Positions 21,218 through 32,879 of a stretch of 64,000 nt of DNA are shown here, in pieces; the stretch's first letter is position 1, and the number at the start of each line of letters is the position of its first letter. The DNA comes from Haliclystus octoradiatus (lineage: Eukaryota > Cnidaria > Staurozoa > Stauromedusae > Haliclystidae). Both the position numbers and the translations under genes were made by a program. The notes beneath the pieces were generated by a model. The model was not told the DNA's origin. It did not search any database and worked only from the letters and a program-made list of their open reading frames with translations. Location of the stretch: assembly GCA_916610825.1 (NCBI GenBank), contig OU744451.1, positions 13,751,905-13,815,904 of the forward strand. The letters run 5' to 3'.

Positions 21218-21569
21218 CCAAAATCGAGATACAAAACATTTCACTTTTAAAAAGGCTATTTTGATATATAATTTGTGAGAACACTGAGCAAACAATCTGT
21301 TTTGAAATGAATAATCTATCGCGGGGCATAAAAACAAATTAACTTGCAAGAATTTTCAAAATGACGTTGGCGTTCGATCAATTCGAAAAATATTCAAAGT
21401 TCGAATAGATTATCTGTCTACAGTCTAAAATTATAGAGTTTAGAATTAATCAAGGCATTGCACAAAAGTATTTCTATTATTTATTATTTAATATAAAAAT
21501 ATGAATCATTTGGTTTTGAGCAGGCAGCCATTTAGTTTCAGATTTTGCTTCCATAATTAACGATTTTGG
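21218..21569 (-). repeat. Inverted segment at the left edge of the 3.1 kb array
   Basis: This ~350 bp is the reverse complement of the part of each array unit represented at about 24221-24563 (AATTATGGAAGC to ATCTCGATTTTG). It is bounded by CCAAAATCG (21218-21226) and CGATTTTGG (21561-21569), which are inverted to each other. To the right the array continues in normal orientation from the next base of the unit. Confidence 0.85.
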
Positions 21570-22839
21570 TAAAAGTAATGAACGGCATTTTGTTTCATTA
21601 ATAAATTAAATTAAGACCTAAAGTCTCTTTAATTTCATAGCGTTTGTGCCGCGCTATATGTAATGCTGATATCAACACTACATGAAATAGGTCTACGTTT
21701 CTTTGATTTCAAAACATATTTTGTCTGGCCTAGTTATACTGGTAATTCAATGTAACTCAGTATTTCGTATTGTTTTAATTATCATAAAACTGATTCAGTT
21801 TTAAGTTTCACTTGTTCAAACAATTTACACGCAGCTTTTAAATTCGAAGCAAAATATTTTTGTTCTGGGGATTTCAATTTGAATTCGATTTGGCTGCCCG
21901 CTAGATTATCGACCTATGAAATTTTTCAAAATCTCTAAATTTTTTAATGCAACGACATCAAATAAAATATCAGATGAAGTATATTATTTTAAAACAACGT
22001 CATAGACCCATACTTTTCATACAACAAATTTGTTACTGTACACGGTTATCTCGACACAAATGTTTGCATAAATTCCCGACAACGGATTATCCGTATTATA
22101 TCGCCAGTAAGACGTACATAAGTCGCGGACAGACACAGAAATATCGAAATATCGAAATATCGAAATATCGAAGTATCGAAATACTAGCAATGAGTGTAGT
22201 CCATAATGGACCTTCTATGATAAAACTTTCAGATCACTTATAATTAAACAATTGACTAAGCTTTCTATCGCTGTATAATACGGAGTATGAACTCTGGAGG
22301 AGAACATGAGACACAATACGCATTGAAACGATGTAGCATTAATCAATACATCTTAATCATTCCTTTAATAAAAATTTAATTTATTTCACATCAATTGAGT
22401 CGATTGAAATGTATAATTTAACATAGCTTTGTCTACATAGAAAAACTTTATTTTATGTGTTGAAAGGAAGCCAGAACACATTAATTATTATAAATTACAA
22501 ATACTCAGTCAAATTTCGAAATCTGAAACTATCCATAAAAAATCACTTCAAATCCGATCAGATCCGAAGACCTAAAATATTAACCCTCATAAATCTTTAT
22601 TGCAATATATACAACACTGATGTGGTGTTCACAAAATAACGCCGTCAAGGTGTGGCCGGTCAAACTCGTGGCATTGCATGCAATATATTCAGTATTAAAT
22701 TAATTTAGCTTCGACAAGACACATGGTCCACTAATTTCTGTTATTAACATGATCAAACGATATCTTTTGTTAATTAACAATGATTTACTGCTTCATATTA
22801 AAAAAAAATCAGAAAAATCGTTGATAAAAACTGCCGAAT

Positions 22840-22902
22840 GGCGGATTCGAACTTACGACCCTAATACTGTAATAGCAGAGCATTAACCAATGAGCCAACC
22901 CC
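22840..22902 (-). repeat. tRNA-like segment (RNA polymerase III A and B box), unit 1
   Basis: The minus strand reads TTGGCTCATTGGTTAATGC, matching the A box / D-arm, and 36 bases later AAGTTCGAATCCGCC, matching the B box / T-arm. The spacing is that of a tRNA, but the anticodon arm does not fold into a clean 5-7-5 stem-loop and no acceptor stem is obvious. So this is a tRNA-derived SINE head or tRNA relic, not a confident tRNA gene. Equivalents: 25896-25957, 28708-28770, 33569-33632, 36689-36752 and 39804-39867. The A box is kept in all; the B box decays to GTTCAAATCC or TTTCAAATCC. Confidence 0.7.
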
Positions 22903-23739
22903 TTACTTACTGTTGTACACGCCTTGACTGTACTTATCAACAAACCTATTGCTTCGACAACGTATTACTGAACAAGGCGACAGCGCGTGTATTGATTTCA
23001 AACTATATATATAATCTGATAATATTATGATATGATAGTATATGAGCCTATATATTTTTGATCTTTGCAATCTCAGCAAGTATGCCTGTGATTTTCATGG
23101 CAGTCTATCAAAATACTAAGAGTTCGTTGAAAATAAAATTTTAAAAGTAAACAAAAGATGTGAAATGTTGACCTCATAGTGCTTCTTGTTATCAAATTTT
23201 CCAGACTAATAGCATCAACATTCTTTTAAAAGGAAATAAAATTCTATAATAAATCGCTATACTAATTCGATATTGATATTATGTTACATCTTGTTGTCAA
23301 TATTTCTACGCGCTATTTATAATACATTACAGATGTCGAATGAAAGGAAAGACGATTATGAATAAATTAATTATTTTGATAGAAAAACGAAAACAACTCA
23401 TTTTGCCAGATTCGTGATATGCATATTTATTCAGAATTTATTGAAACGGACGCGATAGTTTATAGAGTGGAAATGTTTAGTGCAGCTTCAAAGATATAAA
23501 ATACCATAGCCGATGGTAATATTTAAATGCTCATGTTATGATGTCTGACGAAAAGGATAATTTACTATGTAGAAAATGAATCTACTTTACGATGCATTTG
23601 ATCACGATATGAAATGATCATTTTTGTCAGAATTATTTCGAATAAAAGACAATCTTTATTTTATTCTTATCGGGCGTACATTCTCCTTCGATAAAATATG
23701 GTTGTTAACTTATTATTGATTGGTGTATTAACTCAGAGA

Positions 23740-23830
23740 ACCCGCTATTATGTATTTAAATGTTGTTCGGAGATTATGCCGCTCGTATAGTTTTTATTTG
23801 GATCTCATTTGGAAAATGGTAAGTTGTATT
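23740..23830 (+). promoter_or_regulatory. Promoter-like block ending in ATG plus splice donor, unit 1
   Basis: A TATTTAAAT motif near 23753 is followed about 60 bases later by GGAAAATGGTAAGT, an ATG whose next bases are a consensus 5' splice site. This is the layout of a first exon with a one-codon coding part. The block is among the best conserved stretches of the unit; ATGs lie at 23816, 26873, 29688, 34542, 37662 and 42545, with GTAAGT or GTAAGA after each. A possible acceptor, TTACACGCAG, lies about 1 kb further on (near 24829), but the following frame closes after about 15 codons in most units. Whether a transcript exists is unknown. Confidence 0.35.
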
Positions 23831-25199
23831 TTAATAAATATTGTTTGCTATGATCGATTATTTCGTGCAACCTTTTCACTTTTTATTTTTGTAACACAAG
23901 GTTTGTTACACTCATCCAAACTGTATTAACTATTTAAAAATGTTTTTGAATTATGTTTTTGTGCTTTTAAATTCAAAGCAAAATTTTTGAACGCTGAAAA
24001 TATTATAATTATTATTATTTATCACAAATCATACGCTCAATTCAATTTAACTTTGTTAAATTTGATATACCTGAAATTAACTTTATTAAATGTTGATCAA
24101 AGATAATAACAAGACATCACTATTTTTATTCTCGAAACTGTAGTAACATACTGTGTCTTATTCGTATAGCAAGTCAACAAAATGAAATTTTAATATTAAT
24201 CGATGCCTATAATTCCTTCGTTAATTATGGAAGCAAAATCTGAAAATAAAAGCCTTGCTGCTTAAAACCAAATGATTCGTTTTTTTATATTAAATAATAA
24301 ATTATAAAAATACTTTTGTGCAATGCCTTGATTAATTCTAAACTCTATAATTTTAGACTGTAGACAGATAATCTCTTCGAACTTTGAATATTTTTCGAAA
24401 TAGTCGAACGCCAACGTCAATTTGAAAATTCTTGCAAATTAATTTGTTTTTAAGCCCCGCGATAGATTATTCATTTCAAAACAGATTGTTTGCTCAGTGT
24501 TCTCACAAATTATGTATCAAAATAGCCTTTTTAAAAGTGAAATGTTTTATATCTCGATTTTGAGAAAAGTAATGAACGGCATTTTGTTTCATTAATAAAT
24601 TAAATTAAGACCTAAAGTCTCTTTAATTTCATAGCGTTTGTGCCGCGCTATATGTATTGCTGATATCAACACTACATGAAATATGTCTACGTTTCTTTGA
24701 TTTCAAAACATATTTTGTCTGGCCTAGTTATACTGGTAATTCAATGTAATTCAGTATTTCGTATTGTTTTAATTATCATAAAACTGATTCAGTTTTAAGT
24801 TTCACTTGTTCAAACAATTTACACGCAGCTTTTAAATTCAAAGCAAAATATTTTTGTTCTGGAGATTTCAATTTGAAGTCGATTTGGCTGCCCGCTAGAT
24901 TATCGACCTATGAAATTTTTCAAAATCTCTGAATTTTTTAATGCAATGATATCAAATAAAATATCAGATGAAGTATATTATTTTAAAACAACGCCATAGA
25001 CCCATACTTTTCATACAACAAATTTGTTACTGTACACGGTTATCTCGACACAAATGTTTGCATAATTTCCCGACAACGGATTATCCGTATTATATCGCCA
25101 GTAAGACGTACATAAGTCGCGGACAGACACAGAAATATCGAAATATCGAAATATAGAAATATTGTGATATATAAACAGACAGTATTATGTATATACTAG

Positions 25200-28019
25200 C
25201 AATGAGTGTGGTCCATAATGGACCTTCTATGATAAAAACTTTCAGATCACCTATAATTAAACAATTGACTAAGCTGACTATCGCTGTAAAATACGGAGTA
25301 TGAACTCTGTAGTAGAACATCATGAGACACAATACGCATTGAAACGATGTAGCATTAATCAATACATCTTAATCATTCCTTTAATAAAAATTTAATTTAT
25401 TTCACATCAATTGAGTCGATTGAAATGTATAATTTAACGTAGCTATATCTACATAGAAAAACTTTATTTTATGTGTTGAAAGGAAACCAGAACACATTAA
25501 TTATTATAAATTACAAATACTCAGTCAAATTTCGAAATCTGAAACTATCCATAAAAAATCACTTCAAATCCGATCCGATCCCAAGACCTAAAATATTAAC
25601 CCGAATCTGACCGGATACGATCGGATCGCGTTCGGTTCGAATTCATAAATCTTTATTGCAATATATACAGCAACAATGTGGTGTTCACAAAATAACGCCG
25701 TCAAGGTGTGGCCGGTCAAACTCGTGGCATTGCATGCAATATATTCAATATTAAATTAATTTAGCTTCGACAAGACACATGGTCCACTAATTTCTGTTAT
25801 TAACATGATTAAACGATATCTTTTGTTAATTAAAAATGATTTACTGCTTCATATTAAAAAAAAATCAGAAAAATCGTTGATAAAAATTGCCGAATGGCGG
25901 ATTTGGACTGACGACCCTGATATTGTAATACCAGGGCATTAACCAATCGGCCACTACCTTACTTTTTGTTATCGGTGCTTTAACTGAAGTGATCAACAAA
26001 ATTACTGCTTCGACAACGTATTATTGAACAAGGCCGACCCACGCGCGTGTATTGAAAATCAAATTATATATATAATCTGAAAATATTATGATATGATAGT
26101 AAATGAGCCTATATATTTTTGATCTTTGCAATCTCAGCAAGCAGGCCTGTGATTTTCATGGCAGTCTATCAAAATAACAAGATTTCGTTGAAAATAAAAT
26201 TTTGTAAGTAAAAAAAAGAAGTGAAAAATTGGCCTGATAGTGCTTCTTGTTATCAAATTTTCCAGAATAATAGCATCAACATTCTTTTAAAAGGAAATGA
26301 AGTTCTATAATAAATCGCTATACTAATTTGATATTGATATCATGTTACATCTTGTTGTCAATATTTCTACGCGCTATTTATAATACATTACAGATGTCGA
26401 ATGAAAGAAAAGACGATTATGAATAAATTAATTATTTTGATAGAAAAATGAAAACAACTCATTTTGCCAGATTCGTGATATGCATATTTATTCAGAATTT
26501 ATTGAAACGGACGCGATGATTTATAGAGTGGAAATGTTTAGTGCAGCTTCAAAGATATAAAATATCATAGCTGATGGTAGTATTTAAATGCTCATGTTAT
26601 GATGTGTGATGAAAAGGATTTACTTATAGAAAATGAATCTACTTTACCTTGCATTTGATCGCGATATGAAATGATCATTTTTGTCAGAATTATTTCGAAT
26701 AAAAAGCAATTTATATTATATTCTTATCGGGCTCACATTCTCCTTCGATAAAATATGGTTGTTAACTTATTATTGATTGGTGTATTAACTCAGAGAACCC
26801 GCTATTATGTATTTAAATGTTGTTCGGAGATTATGCCGCTCGTATAGTTTTTATTTGGATCTCATTTGGAAAATGGTAAGTAGTATTTTAATAAATATTG
26901 TTTGCTATGATCGATTATTTCATGCAACCTTTTCACTTTTTATTTTTGTAACACAAGGTTTGTTACACTCATCCAAACTGTATTAACTATTTAAAAATGT
27001 TTTTGAATTATGTTTTTGTGCTTTTAAATTCAAAGCAAAATTTTTGAACGCTGAAAATATTATAATTATTATTATTTATCACAAATCATACGCTCAATTC
27101 AATTTAACTTTGTTAAATTTGATATACCTGAAATTAACTTTATTAAATGTTGATCAAAGATAATAACAAGACATCGCTATTTTTATTCTCGAAACTGTAG
27201 TAACATACTGTGTCTTATTCGTATAGCAAGTCAACACAATGAAATTTTAATTTTAATCGATGCCTATAATTCCTTCGTTAATTATGGAAGCAAAATCTGA
27301 AAATAAAAGCCTTGCTGCTCAAAACCAAATGATTCGTTTTTTTATATTAAATAATAAATTATAGAAATACTTTTGTGCAATGCCTTGATTAATTCTAAAC
27401 TCTATAATTTTAGACTGTAGACAGATAATCTCTTCGAACTTTGAATATTTTTCGAATTAGTCGAACGCCAACGTCAATTTGAAAATTCTTGCAAATTAAT
27501 TTGTTTTTAAGCCCCGCGATAGATTATTCATTTCAAAACAGATTGTTTGCTCAGTGTTCTCACAAATTATATATCAAAATAGCCTTTTTAAAAGTGAAAT
27601 GTTTTATATCTCCATTTTGAGAAAAGTAATGAACGGCATTTTGTTTCATTAATAAATTAAATTAAGACCTCAAGTCTCTATATGTATTGCTGATATCAAC
27701 ACTACATGAAATAGGTCTACGTTTCTTTGATTTCAAAACATATTTTGTCTGGCCTAGTTATACTGGTAATTCAATGTAATTCAGTATTTCGTATTGTTTT
27801 AATTATCATAAAACCGATTCAGTTTCAAGTTTCACTTGTTCAAACAATTTACACGCAGCTTTTAAATTCAAAGCAAAATATTTTTGTTCTGGAGAATTCA
27901 ATTAGAAGTCGATTTGGCTGCCCGCTAGATTATCGACCTATGAAATTTTTCAAAATCTCTGAATTTTTTAATGTAATGATATCAAATAAAATATCAGATG
28001 AAGTATATTATTAATACTA
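25200..28019 (+). repeat. Array unit 2
   Basis: This is the shortest unit. It lacks about 25 bp at 27679 (the TTTAATTTCATAGCG part) and about 170 bp at its right end: after GAAGTATATTATT it jumps to AATACTAGC, so the ATATCGAA repeat is missing. The tRNA-like segment is at 25896-25957 and ATG plus donor at 26873-26880. Here a stop present in other units (TGA after TTCAATT) is AGA, opening a frame to 28014. Confidence 0.9.
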
Positions 28020-31000
28020 GCAATGAGTGTAGTCCATAATGGACCTTCTATGATAAAACTTTCAGATCACTTATAATTAAACAATTGACTAAGCTTTCTA
28101 CCGCTGTATAATACGGAGTATGAACTCTGGAGGAGAACATGAGACACAATACGCATTGAAACGATGTAGCATTAATCAATACATCTTAATCATTCCTTTA
28201 ATAAAAATTTAATTTATTTCACATCAATTGAGTCGATTGAAATGTATAATTTAACGTAGCTATATCTACATAGAAAAACTTTATTTTATGTGCTGAAAGG
28301 AGGCCAGAACACATTAATTATTATAAATTACAAATACTCAGTCAAATTTCAAAATCTGAAACTATCCATAAAAATCACTTCAAATCCGATCCGATCCAAA
28401 GACCTAAAATATTAACCCGAATCTGACCCGATACGATCGGATCGCGTTCGGTTCGGATTCATAAATCTTTATTGCAATATATACAACACTAATGTGGTGT
28501 TCACAAAATAACGCCGTCAAAGTGTGGCCAGTGAAACTCGTGGCATTGCATGCGATACATTCAACATTAAATTAATTTAGCTTCAACAAGACACATGGTC
28601 CACTGATTTCTGTTATTAACATGATCAAACGATATCTTTTGTTAATTAAAAATGATTTACTGCTTCATATTAAAAAAAAAAAAGTCGATGATGAAAGTTT
28701 GCCTAATGGCGGATTTGAACTGACGACCCTGAAATTATTATACCACAGAATTAACCAATTAGCCACTGCTTTACTTATTGATATCAACGATTTGACTGAC
28801 CTTATCAACAAACCTACTGCTTCGACAACGTATTATTGAACAAGGCCGATCCACGCGCGTGTATTGAATTTCAAATTATATATATAATCTGAAAATATTA
28901 TGATATGATACTATATGAGCCTATATATTTTTGATCTTTGCAATCTCAGCAAGTATGCCTGTGATTTTCATGGCAGTCTATCAAAATACTAAGAGTTCGT
29001 TGAAAATAAAACTTTATAAGTAAAAAAAAGATCTGAAAAATTGGTCTGATAGGGGTTCTTGTTATCAAATTTTCCAGAATAATAGCATCAACATTCTTTT
29101 AAAAGGAAATAAAATTCTATAATATATCGCTATACTAATTCGATATTGATATTATGTTACATCTTGTCGTCAATATTTCTACGCGCTATTTATAACATTA
29201 CAGATGTCGAATGAAAGGAAAGATGATTATGAATAAATTAATTATTTTGATAGAAAAACGAAAACAGCTCATTTTGCCAGATTCCTGATATGCATATTTA
29301 TTCAGAATATATTGAAACGGACGCGATGGTTTATAGAGTTGAATATGTTTAGTGCAGCTTCAAAGATATATAATACCACAGCCGATGGTAATATTTAAAT
29401 GCTCATGTTATGATGTCTGACGAAAAGGATAATTTACTATGTAGAAAATGAATCTACTTTACCATGCATTTGATCACGGTATGAAATGATCATTTTTGTC
29501 AGAATTATTTCGAATAAAAGACAATCTTTATTTTATTCTTATCGGGCGTACATTCTCCTTCGATAAACTATGGTTGTTAACTTATTATTGATTGGTGTAT
29601 TAACTCAGACAACCCGCTATTATGTATTTAAATGTTGTTCGGAGATTATTCCGCTCGTATAGTTTTTATTTGGATCTCATTTGGAAAATGGTAAGATGTA
29701 TTTTAATAAATATTGTTTGCTATGATCGATTATTTCATGCAACCTTTTCGCTTTTAATTTTTGTAACACAAGGTTTGTTACACTCATCCAAACTGTATTA
29801 ACTATTTAAAAATGATTTTGAATTATGTTTTTGTGCTTTTAAATTCAAAGCAAAATTTTTGAACGCTGAAAATATTAAAATTATTATTATTTATCACAAA
29901 TCATACGCTCAATTCAATTTAACTTTATTATAATTGATATACCTGAAATTAACTTTATTAAATGTTGATCAAAGATAATAACAAGACACCGCTATTTTTA
30001 TTCTCGAAACTGTAGTAACATACTGTGTCTTATTCTTATAGCAAGTAGACAAAATGAAATTTTAAATTTAATCGATGCTTTAATTTTAATCGTTAATTAT
30101 GGAAGCAAAATCTGAAAATAAAAGCCTGCCTGCTCGAAACCAAATGATTCATATTTTTATATTAAATAATAAATTATAGAAATACTTTTGTGCAATGCCT
30201 TGATTGATTCTAAACTCTATAATTTTAGACTGTAGACAGATAGTCTGTTCGAACTTTGAATATTTTTTCGAATTAGTCGAACGCCAACGTCATTTTGAAA
30301 ATTCTTGCAAGTTAATTTGTTTTTATGCCCCGCGATAGATTATTCATTTCAAAACAGATTGTTTGCTCAGTGTTCTCACAAATTTAAAATCAAAATAGCC
30401 TTTTTAAAAGTGAAATGTTTTCTATCTCGATTTTGGTAAAAGTAATGAATGGCATTTTGTTTCATTAATAAATTAAATTAAGACCTAAAGTCTCTTTAAT
30501 TTCATAGCATTTGTGCCGAGCTATATGTATTACTGATATCAACACTATACATGAAATAGGTTTACGTTTCTTTGATTTCAAAAAAATGTTTTGTTTGGCC
30601 TAGTTATACTGGTAATTCAATGTAATTCAGTATTTCGTATTGTTTTAATTATCATAAAACTGATTCATTTTCAAGTTTCACTTGTTCAAACAATTTACAC
30701 GCAGCTTTTAAATTCAAAGCAAAATATTTTTGTTCTGGGGATTTCAATTTGAATTCGATTTGGCTGCCCGCTAGATTATCGACCTATGAAATTTTTCAAA
30801 ATCTCTAAATTTTTTAATGCAACGACATCAAATAAAATATCAGATGAAGTATATTATTTTAAAACAACGTCATAGACCCATACTTTTCATACAACAAATT
30901 TGTTACTGTACACGGTTATCTCGACACAAATGTTTGCATAATTTCCCGACAACGGATTATCCGTATTATATCGCCAGTAAGACGTACATAAGTCGCGGAC

Positions 31001-31136
31001 AGACACAGAAATATCGAAATATCGAAATATCGAAATATCGAAATATTGTGAAATATAAACAGACAGTATTATGTATATAAGTGATAAACAGACAGTATAT
31101 TATGTATATAAATGATAAGTGAAGTGATAAGTGATA

Positions 31137-32874
31137 TCCCAGCAAACACTGACGGTCAGGGGACGTCCCCAGTGAGTCTGGAAGGTTTCGCAGCGGTCAG
31201 TCACAATTATACAGCTATACAACGTCCCTCAACGTCGTGTCAGGGTCCCAAACACTTTTATAAAAGTATTTTCATGTGTTTACGTCATAAGTGCCGACTA
31301 GGTCGCAAAATTACGGCTTGGCAACCTACGTATTTTTGATCGATTAGAGACGTATGTAGACAATCACACCCAGTTTGAATTGCAGAAAAGAGGCGCCAGA
31401 AAGTTTCACAACACATTTTTATAACGGCCGCTTTGGAGCTTCCGTGTTGATGAAGTTGGAATTTATATAATCGTTCAATATCTCTCGGGATTTTTGAAGG
31501 TAAGATGCTCTTGAAACTTCAATACAGTTTAGCTATTGAAAATATATAGTTGCTGATTGTTTATACTGAGGTAGTCTTATGTTTGCATTATTGTAGATTA
31601 GATTTCAATTAATGTTTTCGACACAGTTTTTGTAAGCGAAATGTCTACTTCTTCGATGTGTCGCTGTCAAATAAATGAGACTGCCAGGTAAAATATTACA
31701 ACCTCATTGCTATAGTTCAGTATAAACTAAATAATGTTTATAATAATACTTTTAATGATCTTGAATTCAAACTTATTTATCTGCAGCTGAATTGAAAAAC
31801 CGAATAACAATGTTACCTTCGCCGCTCATTACATCAAACTTATACCGAAGGTAAATCTATCAAAACGCTGCCTAATTATTCTTCAAAACATCATTTTTAA
31901 GTTGTCTATATTTCATGTATTATATGATCATACTATACCAGTTACTGACCTATAATTTCTGTATATTTATTTATCTACAGCGCTGAATTAATAAACAAAT
32001 TTCCTTCACCTTACATCGACATTTTCCCAGAGGTAAATATATCAAAGACGCTGTATTAATCCTTAATTTCTTACATGATGTTTGAGTTGTCTATATTTAT
32101 TCTATAATATTAATAATAATATTCTTTATTCTTTCTGTTAAAGATTTAATCTGAATCGCTAGTAATATGGCCAGCACGCCGAGAGGAACATATTTGGAAA
32201 TATATTATTGGGTTTTATTGCAACAAAATGGCTGATGTATTCCTATAAGATCTACAGCTACTAATTAGAACTTCGGTGTTGGATTATTATTAAAAAATAT
32301 GGTTATAAAATCTGGGATTTATATTATTAGCAGACATTGTTTACGGATTTGGTTATCACAACGAAACTACGTGTGGATTTAGCTACTAATATAATCGAAT
32401 ATATTATTTGAATTGACAAATTGCGTGAAATTTATCTACATTCATTAAAGGAATTCCTTTAACTAACTTGAAACGGTAGAAGATAAACACTTGTAAGAAA
32501 GATCTCATAACTATCATTTGAATTCAACTATGAACGTTTTATTTTATGTTTAATGAATTGAATGCGTTTGAAAACACAACACTTTGTAGTTCTTTCATGT
32601 TAAATGCTTTTAAACAGAATAGTGTGAACTGTGACCTTCATGCGTGGCATATATTGCCAAAGGCGAGGCAAATATCTTGCAAATCAACGTCAGAGTTTAG
32701 TCACCGGAGGGTCTCCATGAAGGTCTCTTAGACGATCTGGTAACGTCACCGGGACGTAAAAAATTGTCTACTGGTACACTGTCGATAGACGTCCAAACGG
32801 ACGTCTCGGAGACTGTCCATCGACCTTCGTAGACGTCTCCTGACGTTGCAGGGACGTCTCCGTGTTTGCTGGGA
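31137..32874. mobile_element. TIR DNA element (CCCAGCAAACAC ends), TA target
   Basis: It begins TCCCAGCAAACAC and ends GTGTTTGCTGGGA, inverted repeats with GACGTCCCC / GACGTCTCC-rich subterminal blocks. The flanks are TA (31135-31136 and 32875-32876). The other units read AGTGATATAGCAATGAG without interruption, which is the empty site. TA duplication suggests the Tc1/mariner-like group, but no transposase is recognised, so it is non-autonomous. It carries several exon-like segments (see 31487-32035). Confidence 0.85.
31487..32035 (+). other. Exon-like segments inside the TIR element
   Basis: Four places read like splice boundaries: TTTTTGAAG/GTAAGATG near 31500; ACACAG/... to ...CTGCCAG/GTAAAAT near 31625-31689; CTGCAG/... 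to ...ACCGAAG/GTAAATC (about 31788-31850); and CTACAG/... to ...CCAGAG/GTAAATA (about 31981-32032). The last two are related and read similar peptides (AEL-x-N...PSP-x-I) in one frame. The second contains ATGTCTACTTCTTCG (MSTSSMCRCQ). A one-base difference puts a stop at the start of the third segment. It may be a captured, tandemly duplicated exon now decaying. Confidence 0.3.
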
Positions 32875-32879
32875 TAGCA

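Larger units (their letters stand above)
22189..25199 (+). repeat. Array unit 1
   Basis: This unit lacks most of the GATCGGATCG patch at 22555-22590 that other units have. The tRNA-like segment is at 22840-22902 (minus), where the internal T-arm motif AGTTCGAATCC is best preserved. ATG plus donor is at 23816-23823 (ATGGTAAGT). It is distinct from units 4-6 at many positions. Confidence 0.9.
28020..32879 (+). repeat. Array unit 3, with private TIR insertion
   Basis: The tRNA-like segment is at 28708-28770 and ATG plus donor (GTAAGA) at 29688-29695. The right third (about 30116-31134) closely matches that of unit 4, while the left two thirds are distinct from units 4-6. A 1738 bp TIR element (31137-32874) is inserted near its right end. 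Confidence 0.9.

Noticed and set aside
30817-31080. Conserved 60-98 aa frame (MQRHQ... / MKYII...) in the array units
   Set aside because: Its conservation follows the overall unit similarity, its end runs into the ATATCGAA repeat, unit 2 lacks it, and no splice or codon signal supports it.
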